This document shows, piece after piece, positions 26,811 to 36,327 of a stretch of 64,000 nucleotides of DNA. The stretch covers positions 124,001 through 188,000 of the forward strand of contig NZ_JAIEUI010000001.1 of assembly GCF_022234545.1 (NCBI RefSeq), in the 5' to 3' direction. Source of the stretch: Paenibacillus piscarius. Lineage in GTDB: Bacteria; Bacillota; Bacilli; Paenibacillales; Paenibacillaceae. The translations under genes were made by a program, and so were the position numbers. The notes beneath the pieces were generated by a model. It worked only from the letters and a program-made list of their open reading frames with translations, ran no database searches and was not told the DNA's origin. How positions within the stretch are numbered: the first letter of the stretch is position 1; each line of letters starts with the position of its first letter.

Positions 26811-28577
26811 TTGTTGTTCCAAAAGGACTTTTCCCTGCGCAATACGATCTTTCTGCGCCTGATTGTTACCTTTTTGCTCATTATGCTGCCGATTATTGTC
26901 TTCGCGGTCTATCTGTACCAGTGGATTCTGCACACGGCCAGCGCCGACATCCGCACCTCGGCCACGGCCCAGACGGCGTTCTACCTCAGTGATATGGAGA
27001 ATGAGATCGAGCGGATGAAGCTGCTGCAGTACAGTCTGCTGGAGGATGAGGACCTGAACAAGCTGGCGCTGACCTGGGAGACGCTGGCGGTGATTGACCG
27101 CACGGAGAATCTGAATTCGCTCATGAAGCGCCTATTCATCGTGCAGAACAGCAGCACATATATTAAGGATGTACGGGTGCATATCATGACCATCGGACGG
27201 ACGATCTCCTCGGTCGGGGGCGTGCGCGATCTGGAGATAAAGCGCTTCCGCGAGATCCGCTCGGTGTTCGGCGACCAGCGCTCCCCGGTGATTGAATGGG
27301 ACGGCGGTCTCTACCTCAGCGCGATGAAGCAGCGGGGAATCAAAGGGGCGGAGCCGCTGTTCACGGTGGAGATTGAGCTGGACGCGCAAGAGCTGCGGGC
27401 GGCGCTGGGCCAATTCAACACCTATCCGGGCAGCGGTACGCTGCTGCTGTCGGACACCTCAAGCGTAGCTCTGTCGAGTGTGACCGGTGAGCTGGCGCAG
27501 GCGGATAAGTCGCAGTACGTCCGGGAGATTCGCGATGTGGCCTCGGGGGAACGGCTGAGGATCGCCGGTGCGCCCTACTATATTGTCCAGGCCGGCTCCC
27601 AGGAGCTGGGCCTGTCGATCTACCGTATGATCCCGGAGGCGATCATCAAGACCCCGCTGAGCAAATTCTATACCTGGGCCTGGGTGTTTGCCGTGGCCGG
27701 GCTGGCGATCATTGTCGCTTTTGCCATGTCTACCTATAAGTTCATCCACAAGCCGATGCTGACCCTGGTCAAAAGCTTCCGCAGAATGGAGCAGGGGGAT
27801 CTGGACATTTACATCAAGCATGAGTCGCGGGATGAATTCCGTTATCTGTACAGCCGTTTCAATCAGATGGTCAGCAATCTGCATTCCCTGATCGATCAGG
27901 TCTACAAGCAGAAGATTATGGCTCAGCGGGCCGAGCTGAAGCAGCTGCAGTCGCAGATTAACCCGCATTTTCTGTATAACAGCTTCTTCATTCTCAACAC
28001 GATGGCCAAAACCGGCGACACCGAGCGGATTGAACAGCTTACGACGCTGCTCGGCGAGTATTTCCAGTTCGTGACCCGCAACGCCTCCGACCTGGTGACG
28101 ATGGAGCAGGAGATTCATCATGCGCGGATGTATACCGAAATTCAGGCCATGCGGTTCTCGCGGCGGATTACGGTCCGGTTCGATCCTCTGTCCGAGACGC
28201 TGAAGCCCGTGCAGGTCCCGCGGCTGATCGTGCAGCCGATAGTGGAGAATGCGTTCAAGCACAGTCTGGAAAAGAAGGCGATGGAGGGCCTGATCATTGT
28301 GCGTTTTGAGCAGGAGGAGGCCTGCATCCGCATTATTGTGGAGGATAACGGGGACCGGCTGACCGAGGAGACGCTGGCGCAGCTCAAGAAGTCGCTGAAT
28401 GCCTGCCAGGAGCAGGCGGAGACGACGGGGCTGGTGAATATTCACCGGCGCATCCGCATTACCTTCGGGGAAGAAAGCGGCCTGCTGGTGGACCGGAGCG
28501 AGCTGGGCGGACTTAGAGTAACCATCCTGCTGACGACTGGAGGGGAGGGTGCAGATGTACCGGATGCTTATCGTTGA
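26811..28577 (+). CDS. Sensor histidine kinase (YesM-like), importer A
   Basis: Membrane sensor kinase, about 589 aa. TM1 at about 15-35, an extracellular sensor domain to about 280, TM2 at about 285-305, HAMP (about 305-355), then the His-kinase domain of the YesM type with QINPHFLYN (H386) and a HATPase domain containing VENAFKHSLEK and VEDNG. Start choice: ATG 26781 overlaps a TATAAT box and lacks an RBS, whereas TTG 26811 follows GGGGGG at 7 bp and gives an N-terminus like other YesM proteins. It overlaps the response-regulator gene. It likely senses importer A's sugar or its binding protein. Confidence 0.92.
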   Translation: MLFQKDFSLRNTIFLRLIVTFLLIMLPIIVFAVYLYQWILHTASADIRTSATAQTAFYLSDMENEIERMKLLQYSLLEDEDLNKLALTWETLAVIDRTENLNSLMKRLFIVQNSSTYIKDVRVHIMTIGRTISSVGGVRDLEIKRFREIRSVFGDQRSPVIEWDGGLYLSAMKQRGIKGAEPLFTVEIELDAQELRAALGQFNTYPGSGTLLLSDTSSVALSSVTGELAQADKSQYVREIRDVASGERLRIAGAPYYIVQAGSQELGLSIYRMIPEAIIKTPLSKFYTWAWVFAVAGLAIIVAFAMSTYKFIHKPMLTLVKSFRRMEQGDLDIYIKHESRDEFRYLYSRFNQMVSNLHSLIDQVYKQKIMAQRAELKQLQSQINPHFLYNSFFILNTMAKTGDTERIEQLTTLLGEYFQFVTRNASDLVTMEQEIHHARMYTEIQAMRFSRRITVRFDPLSETLKPVQVPRLIVQPIVENAFKHSLEKKAMEGLIIVRFEQEEACIRIIVEDNGDRLTEETLAQLKKSLNACQEQAETTGLVNIHRRIRITFGEESGLLVDRSELGGLRVTILLTTGGEGADVPDAYR

Positions 28578-30228
28578 CGATGAAGAGATTATCACGGACG
28601 GACTGGCGGTGGTGTTTGGCAAAATGGACCTGGGCCTCGACCTCTACAAGGCCTACTCGGGCCGGGAGGCGCTGGAGCTGCTGGACCGCACCCGGGTCGA
28701 TATTGTTCTGTCCGATATCTGTATGCCCGAGATGGACGGAATGGAGCTGATGGAGCATATCCGCCGCCGGTGGCCGCAGTGCAAGCTGGTGTTCCTGACC
28801 GGACACAGTGACTTCAATTATGTCTATCAGGCGATTCAGGCCCCGGGCGTTCAGTATGTGCTGAAGAACGAAGGGTATCCCAAGCTGATTGAGGCGGTCA
28901 AGCGGTCATTGCAGGAACTGCAGGACACGATGCAGGCCAATGACCTGATCCGTGAGGCTAAGGAGCAGCTGAATACGCTGGAGACGCTGGCGCAGGGCGG
29001 ATATTTCCGCCATCTGATCCACAGTGTGAAGGTGGAACAGGATGTGGCGGAAGACTTCGAGCGTCTGCGCATTCCGCTGGATGCGTCTGCGCCGGTGCTG
29101 CTCGCCTTGGGCAGCCTGACCGATTCCGATGCTGCGCGGACTTATACTGAGCGGCAGGAGACGGCGCTTGCCGTCAAGTTCCTGTCGGAGAAGCTGCTGA
29201 AGGAGCGGACGGTCAGCCTTGGGGTCATTGACCGCTTCGGCGACCTGATCTGGCTGATTCAGCCTGACGGGTCGTGGGCGGTGGACAGGGCTGAGGTGGG
29301 AGAGCATGGGGTGCAGATGGAGCAGGTGGAGCAAGTGGACCAGACTGAACAGATTGGCAAATTTCTCGAGGGTACCTTCGAGCTGATCCAGCAGACCTGC
29401 CAGGAATCGCTGGGCGTTACGGTAGCCATTACGCTCAGCGCCGAGCAGTCCACGTGGGCGATGCTTCCGGGCCTGTACGACAAGGTGCGGCAGGTCCAGC
29501 ACTACCGGGCGGGTGACGGGGAGCGGATGGTGCAGCGGGTGCATCTGCATGAGGCTGCGGTACCGGATCAGGTCCGTGACCGGTTCCTGCGCGATAAAGC
29601 CGAGACGCTGGCCGCCCATCTGGAGGCGGGACGCAAGGAGGATTTCCTTCAGTTGTTCAGAGAGATGGCCGAGCCGGCGGGCCAGGAATGCACGCGGGGC
29701 AATCCTTATCTGACGGAACTGTATTACACGATTGCTCTGATGCTGATGTCGTACATCAACCGCTGGGAGGCCGACGAAGGGATAGCCACCTGTGGATTGA
29801 TGAACCTGGAAGCGCACCGGACCTGGGGTGAAGCATTCCGTTATCTGGAGGACACGGCCGGAAACCTGTTCTCGGTGCGGAAGAGCGGGGAGCAGAAGCG
29901 GGCGGCCAGTGTGATCGACCGGATCTGCTTATATATAGAAGAGAATCTCGACCAGGACCTGTCGCTGGTCCGTCTGGCCGATGTGATCCACTTCAATCCC
30001 TCCTATCTGTCACGCTTGTTCAAGCAGGAACGGGGCATCAACCTGTCCGAGTATATCGAGGAGCTGCGCGTCCGCCAGGCCAAGGAGCTGCTGCGGCAAG
30101 GAGAGCTGAAGGTTGCCGAGGTCGGCTCGCAGATCGGCTACGTCACCCCGCAATCCTTCACCCGTGTCTTCAAAAAGTGGACCGGAACCACGCCGCAGGA
30201 GTACCGCACGGATGTGGTTGGCGGGTGA
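28555..30228 (+). CDS. Response regulator with AraC output domain (YesN-like), importer A
   Basis: 557 aa from ATG 28555 (GTG 28549 also in frame), with GGGGAGG upstream. The receiver domain (1-120) has phospho-acceptor D54 in SDICMPEMDG and the YVLKNEGYPKL variant at the conserved Lys. A long middle region (about 140-440) of unknown fold follows, then an AraC double helix-turn-helix (about 455-552: LSLVRLADVIHFNPSYLSRLFKQERG ... VAEVGSQIGYVTPQSFTRVFKKWTG). Overlaps the kinase by 23 bp. It probably activates the importer operon at 23092. Confidence 0.93.
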   Translation: MYRMLIVDDEEIITDGLAVVFGKMDLGLDLYKAYSGREALELLDRTRVDIVLSDICMPEMDGMELMEHIRRRWPQCKLVFLTGHSDFNYVYQAIQAPGVQYVLKNEGYPKLIEAVKRSLQELQDTMQANDLIREAKEQLNTLETLAQGGYFRHLIHSVKVEQDVAEDFERLRIPLDASAPVLLALGSLTDSDAARTYTERQETALAVKFLSEKLLKERTVSLGVIDRFGDLIWLIQPDGSWAVDRAEVGEHGVQMEQVEQVDQTEQIGKFLEGTFELIQQTCQESLGVTVAITLSAEQSTWAMLPGLYDKVRQVQHYRAGDGERMVQRVHLHEAAVPDQVRDRFLRDKAETLAAHLEAGRKEDFLQLFREMAEPAGQECTRGNPYLTELYYTIALMLMSYINRWEADEGIATCGLMNLEAHRTWGEAFRYLEDTAGNLFSVRKSGEQKRAASVIDRICLYIEENLDQDLSLVRLADVIHFNPSYLSRLFKQERGINLSEYIEELRVRQAKELLRQGELKVAEVGSQIGYVTPQSFTRVFKKWTGTTPQEYRTDVVGG

Positions 30229-30244
30229 GGGAGAAGTGATGAAG

Positions 30245-30292
30245 GGAGCTGTCCCAAAAGCCATGAAATGGCTGATTGGGACAGCTCCTTTG
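30245..30292 (+). terminator. Terminator-like hairpin after the YesN gene
   Basis: GGAGCTGTCCCAA (30245-30257) pairs perfectly with TTGGGACAGCTCC (30276-30288), followed by a short TTT. Its right half merges with the first unit of the 51-bp array below. Confidence 0.7.
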
Positions 30293-30519
30293 GTGATGCT
30301 GGAAGTTAGGAGATTGGTGAGATGAAAGGGATAAATCCCTTTGATGGAGCTGGAAGTTGAGTAACTGGTGAAATGAGAGGGATAAATCCCTTTGGATGCG
30401 GACCGTTGAGCGAATGAGGTGCAGAAGTGCACTTGAATAAGCCGGACGCCGGCGAAATGAGCGAATAAGGTGCATTAGTGCACCTGAATATGCCAGACGT
30501 TGGCGAACAAGCAAATGAG
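30265..30519. repeat. 51-bp tandem array, locus 4 (four units plus a partial one)
   Basis: Units begin with GGTG at 30316, 30367, 30418 and 30469, exactly 51 bp apart; 30265-30315 aligns as a worn leading unit (shared CTGGAAGTT). Unit 1 contains AAAGGGA-TAAA-TCCCTTT; unit 2 AGGGA-TAAA-TCCCT; unit 4 GGTGCA-TTAG-TGCACC. Units 3 and 4 also hold GCCGG-ACG-CCGGC and GCCA-GACGT-TGGC. Sequence differs from the locus 1-3 family but the period is identical. It fills the gap 30229-30597 between convergent genes. Confidence 0.85.
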
Positions 30520-30555
30520 GAGCCACTTGTGCAGGACAAGCGCTCCTCATTTTTC
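30515..30555 (+). terminator. Terminator downstream of the 51-bp array
   Basis: ATGAGGAGC (30515-30523) pairs with GCTCCTCAT (30542-30550), followed by TTTTT. It closes the array at its right edge. Confidence 0.75.
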
Positions 30556-30597
30556 ATCCCCGCCGTAGGTGGGCGGATTGCCTGAAGCAGCTTACAG

Positions 30598-31746
30598 TTA
30601 CTTATAAATCCGGTAGTTCCCGCTGAGCGCCAGCAGGCTGAAGAAGTACAGGCAGTTGTCGTAGTACCGCCGCTCACCGGTGCGCAGCGGGGTGTTCCAG
30701 AACAGATTGACGAAGTGTCCGGCGTCCGGGCCATCGGCAGCAAGCGAGGCCATGGCGAGAGTGGCCAGCAGGCCGACCGGGTGCAGGGAAGGCTCGTCGA
30801 ACGGCTGCCCGTCAATCGTATAGCGGCGGTAATCGGCCGGATCGATGTCCAGGAAGAACGCCTGAATCCGGTTCGATTGTTCCACCTGCCAAGGGTCGCA
30901 GCGGAACCATTCGTAGTCGAGGCCAATGTTGGCGGCTACCCGGTAGGCGTCGCTGAAGAAGTGGCGGAAGTCGCCGTGCGGCTGAGGTTCCGTCAGAGTC
31001 CCGTCATAGTTGGCGTATTCCGGGGACAGTCCGGTGACCGGGTGGCAGGCCAGGTGCAGATAGTCCCGGCTCCGGGTAGCTGCGTCTTTCCAGAAGGACC
31101 GGTCCGCTTCATCCGCCCAGAGTGCAAACAAATCATAGAAATGCGGCAGATGATAGGACGGATCGCTGAACGGGGTCTCGGGGATGAACTTGATCAGCCG
31201 GGTCTCCGGATCCCACATCGGATCGCCTTCTTCGCCATCCTCTCCCTTGTGCACACAAGCGCGGAGAATGATTCTGGCCTGCTCGGAATAGTTGAACGGC
31301 TCTGCACCATCACCCCAGCGGTTAGAGGCGAAGAACAGCGCCAGCGCGAAGAACTCCTCCCCGTCCGGGGCCGGGCCTTGCGACAGCCGGGTGCCGTCCA
31401 GCTTGCAGTGCCAGGCAAAGTAATGCTTATAACGGCCCTCCGTATGCTGCATGAACTCCTTGGCGAACTTCCAGAGCCGGTCGAACTCCTCTTTTTTGTC
31501 CAGTTGAACTGCCATCATCATGCCATAGGACATGCCTTCCGTGCGCACATCGGTATTGCCGGTGTCCACAATATACCCCTTATCGTCATCCATAGGATGA
31601 TAGATCCGCACATCCGCTGCGCCGTAGAACAGCTCGTTCCAGGTATCCTCCAGCCGCTGCCGGATCGCTTCCTCGCTGACTCCATTTTCAAGGAACAAAT
31701 TTCTGTATTCTCCTGTATGATAGGAGCCTGCTGCGTGATTATTCAT
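30598..31746 (-). CDS. GH8 reducing-end xylose-releasing exo-oligoxylanase
   Basis: Removes xylose from the reducing end of xylo-oligosaccharides (EC 3.2.1.156 type), cytoplasmic, 382 aa. The general acid is E70 in DVRTEGMSYGM, the same number as in the Bacillus halodurans enzyme; the base Asp is in FFSDAYRVAANIG (D266), and the LHPVGL motif with H322 matches the loop His that defines the exo, reducing-end mode. ATG 31746 follows GGAGG; the upstream in-frame start at 31797 lacks an RBS. It is divergent from the GH43 gene at 31969 and convergent with the YesN gene. Confidence 0.92.
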   Translation of the reverse strand: MNNHAAGSYHTGEYRNLFLENGVSEEAIRQRLEDTWNELFYGAADVRIYHPMDDDKGYIVDTGNTDVRTEGMSYGMMMAVQLDKKEEFDRLWKFAKEFMQHTEGRYKHYFAWHCKLDGTRLSQGPAPDGEEFFALALFFASNRWGDGAEPFNYSEQARIILRACVHKGEDGEEGDPMWDPETRLIKFIPETPFSDPSYHLPHFYDLFALWADEADRSFWKDAATRSRDYLHLACHPVTGLSPEYANYDGTLTEPQPHGDFRHFFSDAYRVAANIGLDYEWFRCDPWQVEQSNRIQAFFLDIDPADYRRYTIDGQPFDEPSLHPVGLLATLAMASLAADGPDAGHFVNLFWNTPLRTGERRYYDNCLYFFSLLALSGNYRIYK

Positions 31747-31968
31747 AACCATCCTCCATGTGGATAATATTCCGCCCCAGTATACCATAAGCCGCACTGA
31801 AGAGATTAAAGCGTTTTCCTGAAAATTTATAGGGGATTTCGCCTGCGCTCCGCCGATCTAAGGATAGATCAATGTTAAGTGTCTATATGTCATGGACTTG
31901 CCTTCCGCCTGTTCTCTATACTGATAGGGACGTAGCTTAGACCACTACAAAGTGAAGGTGATAGTCAT

Positions 31969-33792
31969 ATGAATAGAGTGCAGAATCAGTTGAAGCTTAC
32001 AGTGTATACACGCATTCCCGACCAGGATTATACAGCGTCTCTGGCGAACAGCGTTCATCTGGCTTATAGTGACGGGCAGCAGGGATGGCAGCCGCTTAAC
32101 CGGAATTATGGCATTTTGTTTGCCGCGGCAACCGTAGATGAGAACAATGTGATTCATGAAAAAGGACTGAAGAACCCCTATCTCTTCCGCACAGCAGACG
32201 GTTCATACGGCATCGTGGCTGTAAGAGTAACCGCTTCCGGGGAGGATGATGAAGAGAGCAGAGGGCAGATTCTGCTGTGGACCTCGGCTGATCTGGTCAC
32301 CTTCGAGAGCCGGGGACTGGTGCAGCTGGACAAGGAGCTATATGTCCAGGAGGCCATCTGTGTACCAGATGCGACAGGTGCAGGCTATGAGCTGCGCTGG
32401 CAGGATAACGGCGGGAACTATTATGTGAACCGGCTCGCGGACCTGGGGCAGCCGGATCGTATCTCGCCGCCGGAACGGGCGGAAGCTTATGCAGCAGAAC
32501 GGCCAGACCAGCCGCTTCCCGGCACCCGTCCGGGCAATGTGCTCTCCTTGGATGAGACTTCCGGCCGCCAGGTGCAGGATGCCTGGACACCGGTATACAA
32601 TACCAGTATCCGCGTAGCGGAGCAGGTCACTGCCAGCTCGGCGGATGAGCTCTCAGCCGTTACCGCGACTGCGGTTTACTCTGACGGCTCCACCGCAGAC
32701 AAGCGTGTAGCCTGGGATACGCGGGGGATCGACTTCAGCGTACCCGGAACGTATACCGTACAAGGCAAGGTCGTTACGCATAACTATCCGTTCCCGTTGG
32801 CAAGCGGATATGCCGACCCGGTCCTCCTCCCTTGGAACGGCAAATACTATTTCCTGGCGACCAATGACAATGTCAACAATATCGGGATTTTTGTCCGGGA
32901 AGCGGACACCATAGACGACCTATTCACCCCCGGATTCCGGGAAACAGTCATTCTGGATCTGGATGAGGAGCGCAGCTTCATCCAGACCTTCTGGGCGCCG
33001 GAATTCCACCTGATCGGCGGAGAATTGTACATTCTGTTCGCCGTAGGCGGCAAGGTCTGGGGCCCGCAGTGCCATATCATGAAGCTCAAATCCGGCGGAG
33101 ATATTATGCAGGCGGCTGATTGGAACGAGCCCGTCCGGGTGAAGCGGATGGACGGCACACCGCTGGCTGAAGAAGGGATTACGCTGGATATGACCTATTT
33201 CCAGGCAGACGGAACATCCTGTGTGCTCTGGTCCTACCGTAAGGGAATTGGCTCACCGCTCGATACCGGCTCCATGATCTATATCGCCACCGTCGATGAA
33301 GCGAACCCTGCGGTGCTCACCAGCGAGCCGGTGCTGCTCACCCGCCCGCTGCTGGGCTGGGAGAATGTTCAGGGCACGATCAACAACGAAGGCCCGTATC
33401 CGCTGATCACGGAGGATACGGTGTATATCGCCTACTCCGGCGGAGCGGCAACGGGGTACACCTATGCGGTAGGGCTGTTAAGCATTCCGCGGGGCAGCGA
33501 TTATCTGGATGCCGCTGCCTGGCACAAGCCCAGCACGCCGTCCTTGTCCTATTATTCGCTGGAAGGGGTCTTTGGCCCGGGGCATAATTCCTTCTGCCGC
33601 GATGTGGACGGCACGCTGCTCATTCTGTATCACGGGGAGGAGCAGCTGGTGAAGCATGGAACGCGGTGCTCGGCGATGCACCGGGTGCATTTTAACGCTA
33701 AGGGTGTGCCTGTGCTTGATGTCGCCGGAGATAGAGATGTCCACCCGGATTACGCCGGTTGCACTATACAAGTAACAGTACCCGCATCTTAA
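31969..33792 (+). CDS. GH43-family glycoside hydrolase with Ig-like domain
   Basis: 607 aa, no signal peptide. The N-terminal region (about 10-165) resembles a partial beta-propeller. An Ig-like segment (about 205-265, ATAVYSDGSTADKRVAWDT) precedes the catalytic five-bladed propeller from about residue 275. There YADPVLLPWNGKYYFLATND gives the catalytic Asp, FWAPEFHLIGG the WAPE-type motif and INNEGPYPLI the acid Glu region. Likely an arabinofuranosidase or xylosidase acting on imported arabinoxylan oligosaccharides. The start follows GAAGGTG. It shares architecture with the gene entering the window edge at 63044. Exact specificity is uncertain. Confidence 0.87.
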   Translation: MNRVQNQLKLTVYTRIPDQDYTASLANSVHLAYSDGQQGWQPLNRNYGILFAAATVDENNVIHEKGLKNPYLFRTADGSYGIVAVRVTASGEDDEESRGQILLWTSADLVTFESRGLVQLDKELYVQEAICVPDATGAGYELRWQDNGGNYYVNRLADLGQPDRISPPERAEAYAAERPDQPLPGTRPGNVLSLDETSGRQVQDAWTPVYNTSIRVAEQVTASSADELSAVTATAVYSDGSTADKRVAWDTRGIDFSVPGTYTVQGKVVTHNYPFPLASGYADPVLLPWNGKYYFLATNDNVNNIGIFVREADTIDDLFTPGFRETVILDLDEERSFIQTFWAPEFHLIGGELYILFAVGGKVWGPQCHIMKLKSGGDIMQAADWNEPVRVKRMDGTPLAEEGITLDMTYFQADGTSCVLWSYRKGIGSPLDTGSMIYIATVDEANPAVLTSEPVLLTRPLLGWENVQGTINNEGPYPLITEDTVYIAYSGGAATGYTYAVGLLSIPRGSDYLDAAAWHKPSTPSLSYYSLEGVFGPGHNSFCRDVDGTLLILYHGEEQLVKHGTRCSAMHRVHFNAKGVPVLDVAGDRDVHPDYAGCTIQVTVPAS

Positions 33793-33814
33793 TTCATAAT
33801 CAGGAGGAATAATC

Positions 33815-35242
33815 ATGGCTAAGCAACAAGGAATTAACCCGTATCTGCCATCCTGGGAGTACATCCCGGACGGGGAGCCGTATGTATATGAAGGAAGAGT
33901 GTATGTCTATGGCTCGCATGACCGGTTCAACGGACACGCCTTCTGTCTGAATGACTATGCCTGCTGGTCGGCACCGGAGGACAATCTGGGCGATTGGCGG
34001 TATGAAGGTATTATGTACCGGGCCACGGATGACCCGCTGAACCCGGATGGCCGGATGTGCCTGTACGCACCGGATGTAACGCAGGGACCGGATGGCCGCT
34101 ATTATCTGTACTATGTACTGGACAAGGTTCCGGTGGTATCGGTGGCAGTCTGTGATAAGCCGGGCGGCAAATATGAATTCTACGGCTATGTCACCTATAA
34201 AGACGGCACGCGCCTGGGCGAACGGGCAGGCGATGAGCCGCAGTTCGACCCGGGGGTACTGACCGAAGGCGATACGACTTACCTGTACACCGGCTTTTGC
34301 GGATACGGCGACAAATCCAGACACGGGGCGATGGCCACTGTACTGGGTCCAGATATGCTTACCATTATTGAAGAGCCTGTGTTTGTGGCACCGAGCCAGC
34401 CTTATAGCCAGGGGACGGGATTCGAGGGTTTTGAGTTCTTCGAGGCCCCTTCCATCCGCAAAAGAGGCGATATCTACTACCTGGTCTACTCCTCTATCTC
34501 CATGCATGAGCTGTGTTATGCGACCAGCAAGCATCCGACCCGGGACTTCGTCTACCAGGGAGTGATTGTCAGTAACTGCGATCTGCATATCGATACGTAC
34601 AAGCCTGCGGAGCAGACGATGTATTACGGCGGGAATAACCACGGCAGTATCGTGGAGATTCAGGGGCAGTGGTATATTTTCTATCACCGTCATACGAACG
34701 GGACTGCGTTCTCGCGCCAAGGCTGCATTGAGCCGATTACGTTCCTGGAAGACGGTACGATCCCGCAGGTGGAGATTACGACCTCCGGCCCGAACGGCGG
34801 CCCGCTGGAAGGACGCGGAGAATATCCGGCTTATCTGGCCTGCCACCTGTTCACCAAGGATCAGGAGATGTACACCGGAGGCTTCGGCAAGGTGGGGGCC
34901 TGGATGGACAGCCGGTTCCCGAAGATTACCCAGGACGGTGGCGACGGCGATGAGGAGATTGGTTATATTGCCAATATGACTGATTCAGCAACGGCTGGCT
35001 TCAAATACTTCGATTGTAAGGGAGTTACCCGGGTCTCCATCAAGGTGCGCGGCTACTGCCATGGCGAATTCCAGGTGAAGACTGCCTGGGACGGACCGGC
35101 GCTGGCTTCAATCCCGGTAGGCTTCACGAATGTGTGGACCGAATACACTACTGACGTAGCTATTCCTGACGGGGTTCAGTCCTTGTACTTCACTTATACC
35201 GGCGGCGGCGGAGCGCAGCTGGGTTCCTTTACACTGGCATAA
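33815..35242 (+). CDS. GH43-family glycoside hydrolase with C-terminal beta-sandwich
   Basis: 475 aa, cytoplasmic. Catalytic propeller about 5-320: INPYLPSWEYIPDGEPYVYEGRVYVYGSHD carries the base Asp, CLYAPDVTQGPDGRYYLYY the second Asp, FFEAPSIRKRGDIYYLVYS the acid Glu. The C-terminal about 350-475 (KYFDCKGVTRVSIKVRGYCHGEF ... TGGGGAQLGSFTL) resembles a CBM6-like module. AGGAGG is upstream; it follows the previous GH43 gene by 22 bp, so they form one operon. Beta-xylosidase/arabinofuranosidase type; specificity not resolvable here. Confidence 0.88.
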   Translation: MAKQQGINPYLPSWEYIPDGEPYVYEGRVYVYGSHDRFNGHAFCLNDYACWSAPEDNLGDWRYEGIMYRATDDPLNPDGRMCLYAPDVTQGPDGRYYLYYVLDKVPVVSVAVCDKPGGKYEFYGYVTYKDGTRLGERAGDEPQFDPGVLTEGDTTYLYTGFCGYGDKSRHGAMATVLGPDMLTIIEEPVFVAPSQPYSQGTGFEGFEFFEAPSIRKRGDIYYLVYSSISMHELCYATSKHPTRDFVYQGVIVSNCDLHIDTYKPAEQTMYYGGNNHGSIVEIQGQWYIFYHRHTNGTAFSRQGCIEPITFLEDGTIPQVEITTSGPNGGPLEGRGEYPAYLACHLFTKDQEMYTGGFGKVGAWMDSRFPKITQDGGDGDEEIGYIANMTDSATAGFKYFDCKGVTRVSIKVRGYCHGEFQVKTAWDGPALASIPVGFTNVWTEYTTDVAIPDGVQSLYFTYTGGGGAQLGSFTLA

Positions 35243-35259
35243 TCCTGCTTGAAAAAAAG

Positions 35260-35300
35260 ACAGCAGTACCTCAGCATTCGCTGATGGGGCTGCTGTTTTG
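35260..35300 (+). terminator. Terminator after the GH43 pair
   Basis: ACAGCAG (35260-35266) and CTGCTGT (35290-35296) close a stem with inner CAGC/GCTG pairing, followed by TTTG. Confidence 0.7.
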
Positions 35301-35314
35301 CTGTCTAGAGGCTA

Positions 35315-36208
35315 TTACAGTCCGGAGGCGTACCGGGCTTTATACTCTGAGGGCGTCATGTCCATATAATGCTTGAACCATTTGGTGAAGTAGCTGACAT
35401 GCTGGAACCCGGATTCCAGGGCAGCCTCCAGCACATTATACGCGCCGCTGCGCAGCAGGCTGGCCGCCTGGCTGATGCGGATATAGTTGAGATATTCCAT
35501 TGGCCTCATGCCGGTCCGGTCTTTGAAAAACTTACAGAAATGCGAGCGGCTTAGTGACACCACCGCCGCCAGCTGATCCAGCTCCAGCTTCTCGCGCGAA
35601 TGCTCCTCCATATAGCTCAGCACCTGCCGGATCTGCCGGTTGTCCTCCCGCACGCGGCGGGTTCCCGGATCAGGCTCCATCCCTGTCTCTGCGAACGGGT
35701 AGCTGTCAGCGATGAACAGCAGCAGCAGCGCCTTCAGGCTCATCTCATAGGCAGGAGCCTTTCGGTCATAACGCGAGAGCAGCTCTCTGACCAGCCGGAG
35801 CAGCGGGAGATGGGCGCTATCCGCCGCAGATAACAGAACGGGCAACCGGGCCGTCTCCTGCAGGAGCGGGTCCAGGACCTGTTCCTGCACGCGGTCGGGC
35901 TGTGCAGAGGACAGCCAGGAAATGCGGAAGACAATGGAGTAGTAACACGTATCCCCGGAGCCGGTGTCCGTGCCGGAATGAAGCTCCCCGGGATGAACGA
36001 TCAGGGCGTCGCCTGTCTGAAGGGGACATTCACGGCTCTCAATATGGAAGACGGCCTGCCCGGCTGCCATATAGATAATCTCCATCTCATTATGCCAATG
36101 CACCGGCAGGATGGAATGTGCGCCCGCCTGATGCTCAACCTTGTAGATATGCAGCGGGAATTCCGGCTGGCCGTGCAGCTTGTGCTCCCGGTAACGGTGT
36201 TCGTACAT
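35315..36208 (-). CDS. AraC-family regulator with cupin sensor
   Basis: 297 aa. N-terminal cupin (about 20-110, LPVHWHNEMEIIYMAAGQAVFHIE with paired His) and C-terminal AraC domain (about 190-290: LELDQLAAVVSLSRSHFCKFFKDRTG and VLEAALESGFQHVSYFTKWFKHYM). CAGGAGG lies just before the ATG. Divergent from the GH31 gene at 36328, which it probably controls. Confidence 0.92.
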   Translation of the reverse strand: MYEHRYREHKLHGQPEFPLHIYKVEHQAGAHSILPVHWHNEMEIIYMAAGQAVFHIESRECPLQTGDALIVHPGELHSGTDTGSGDTCYYSIVFRISWLSSAQPDRVQEQVLDPLLQETARLPVLLSAADSAHLPLLRLVRELLSRYDRKAPAYEMSLKALLLLFIADSYPFAETGMEPDPGTRRVREDNRQIRQVLSYMEEHSREKLELDQLAAVVSLSRSHFCKFFKDRTGMRPMEYLNYIRISQAASLLRSGAYNVLEAALESGFQHVSYFTKWFKHYMDMTPSEYKARYASGL

Positions 36209-36327
36209 GGTGTCCTCCTGATTATCGTAATATTATGCTGACAAACCGCAAATATCTGGTAGAGAATCCGCTATCAATAATAATATCATTATAGCTATCA
36301 GAAGTCATAATGAAGGGTGGATACATT

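Noticed and set aside
31806..31820. Possible cre box in the GH8/GH43 divergent region (TTAAAGCGTTTTCC area)
   Set aside because: Two defined consensus positions are wrong on either strand, so it is too weak to annotate.
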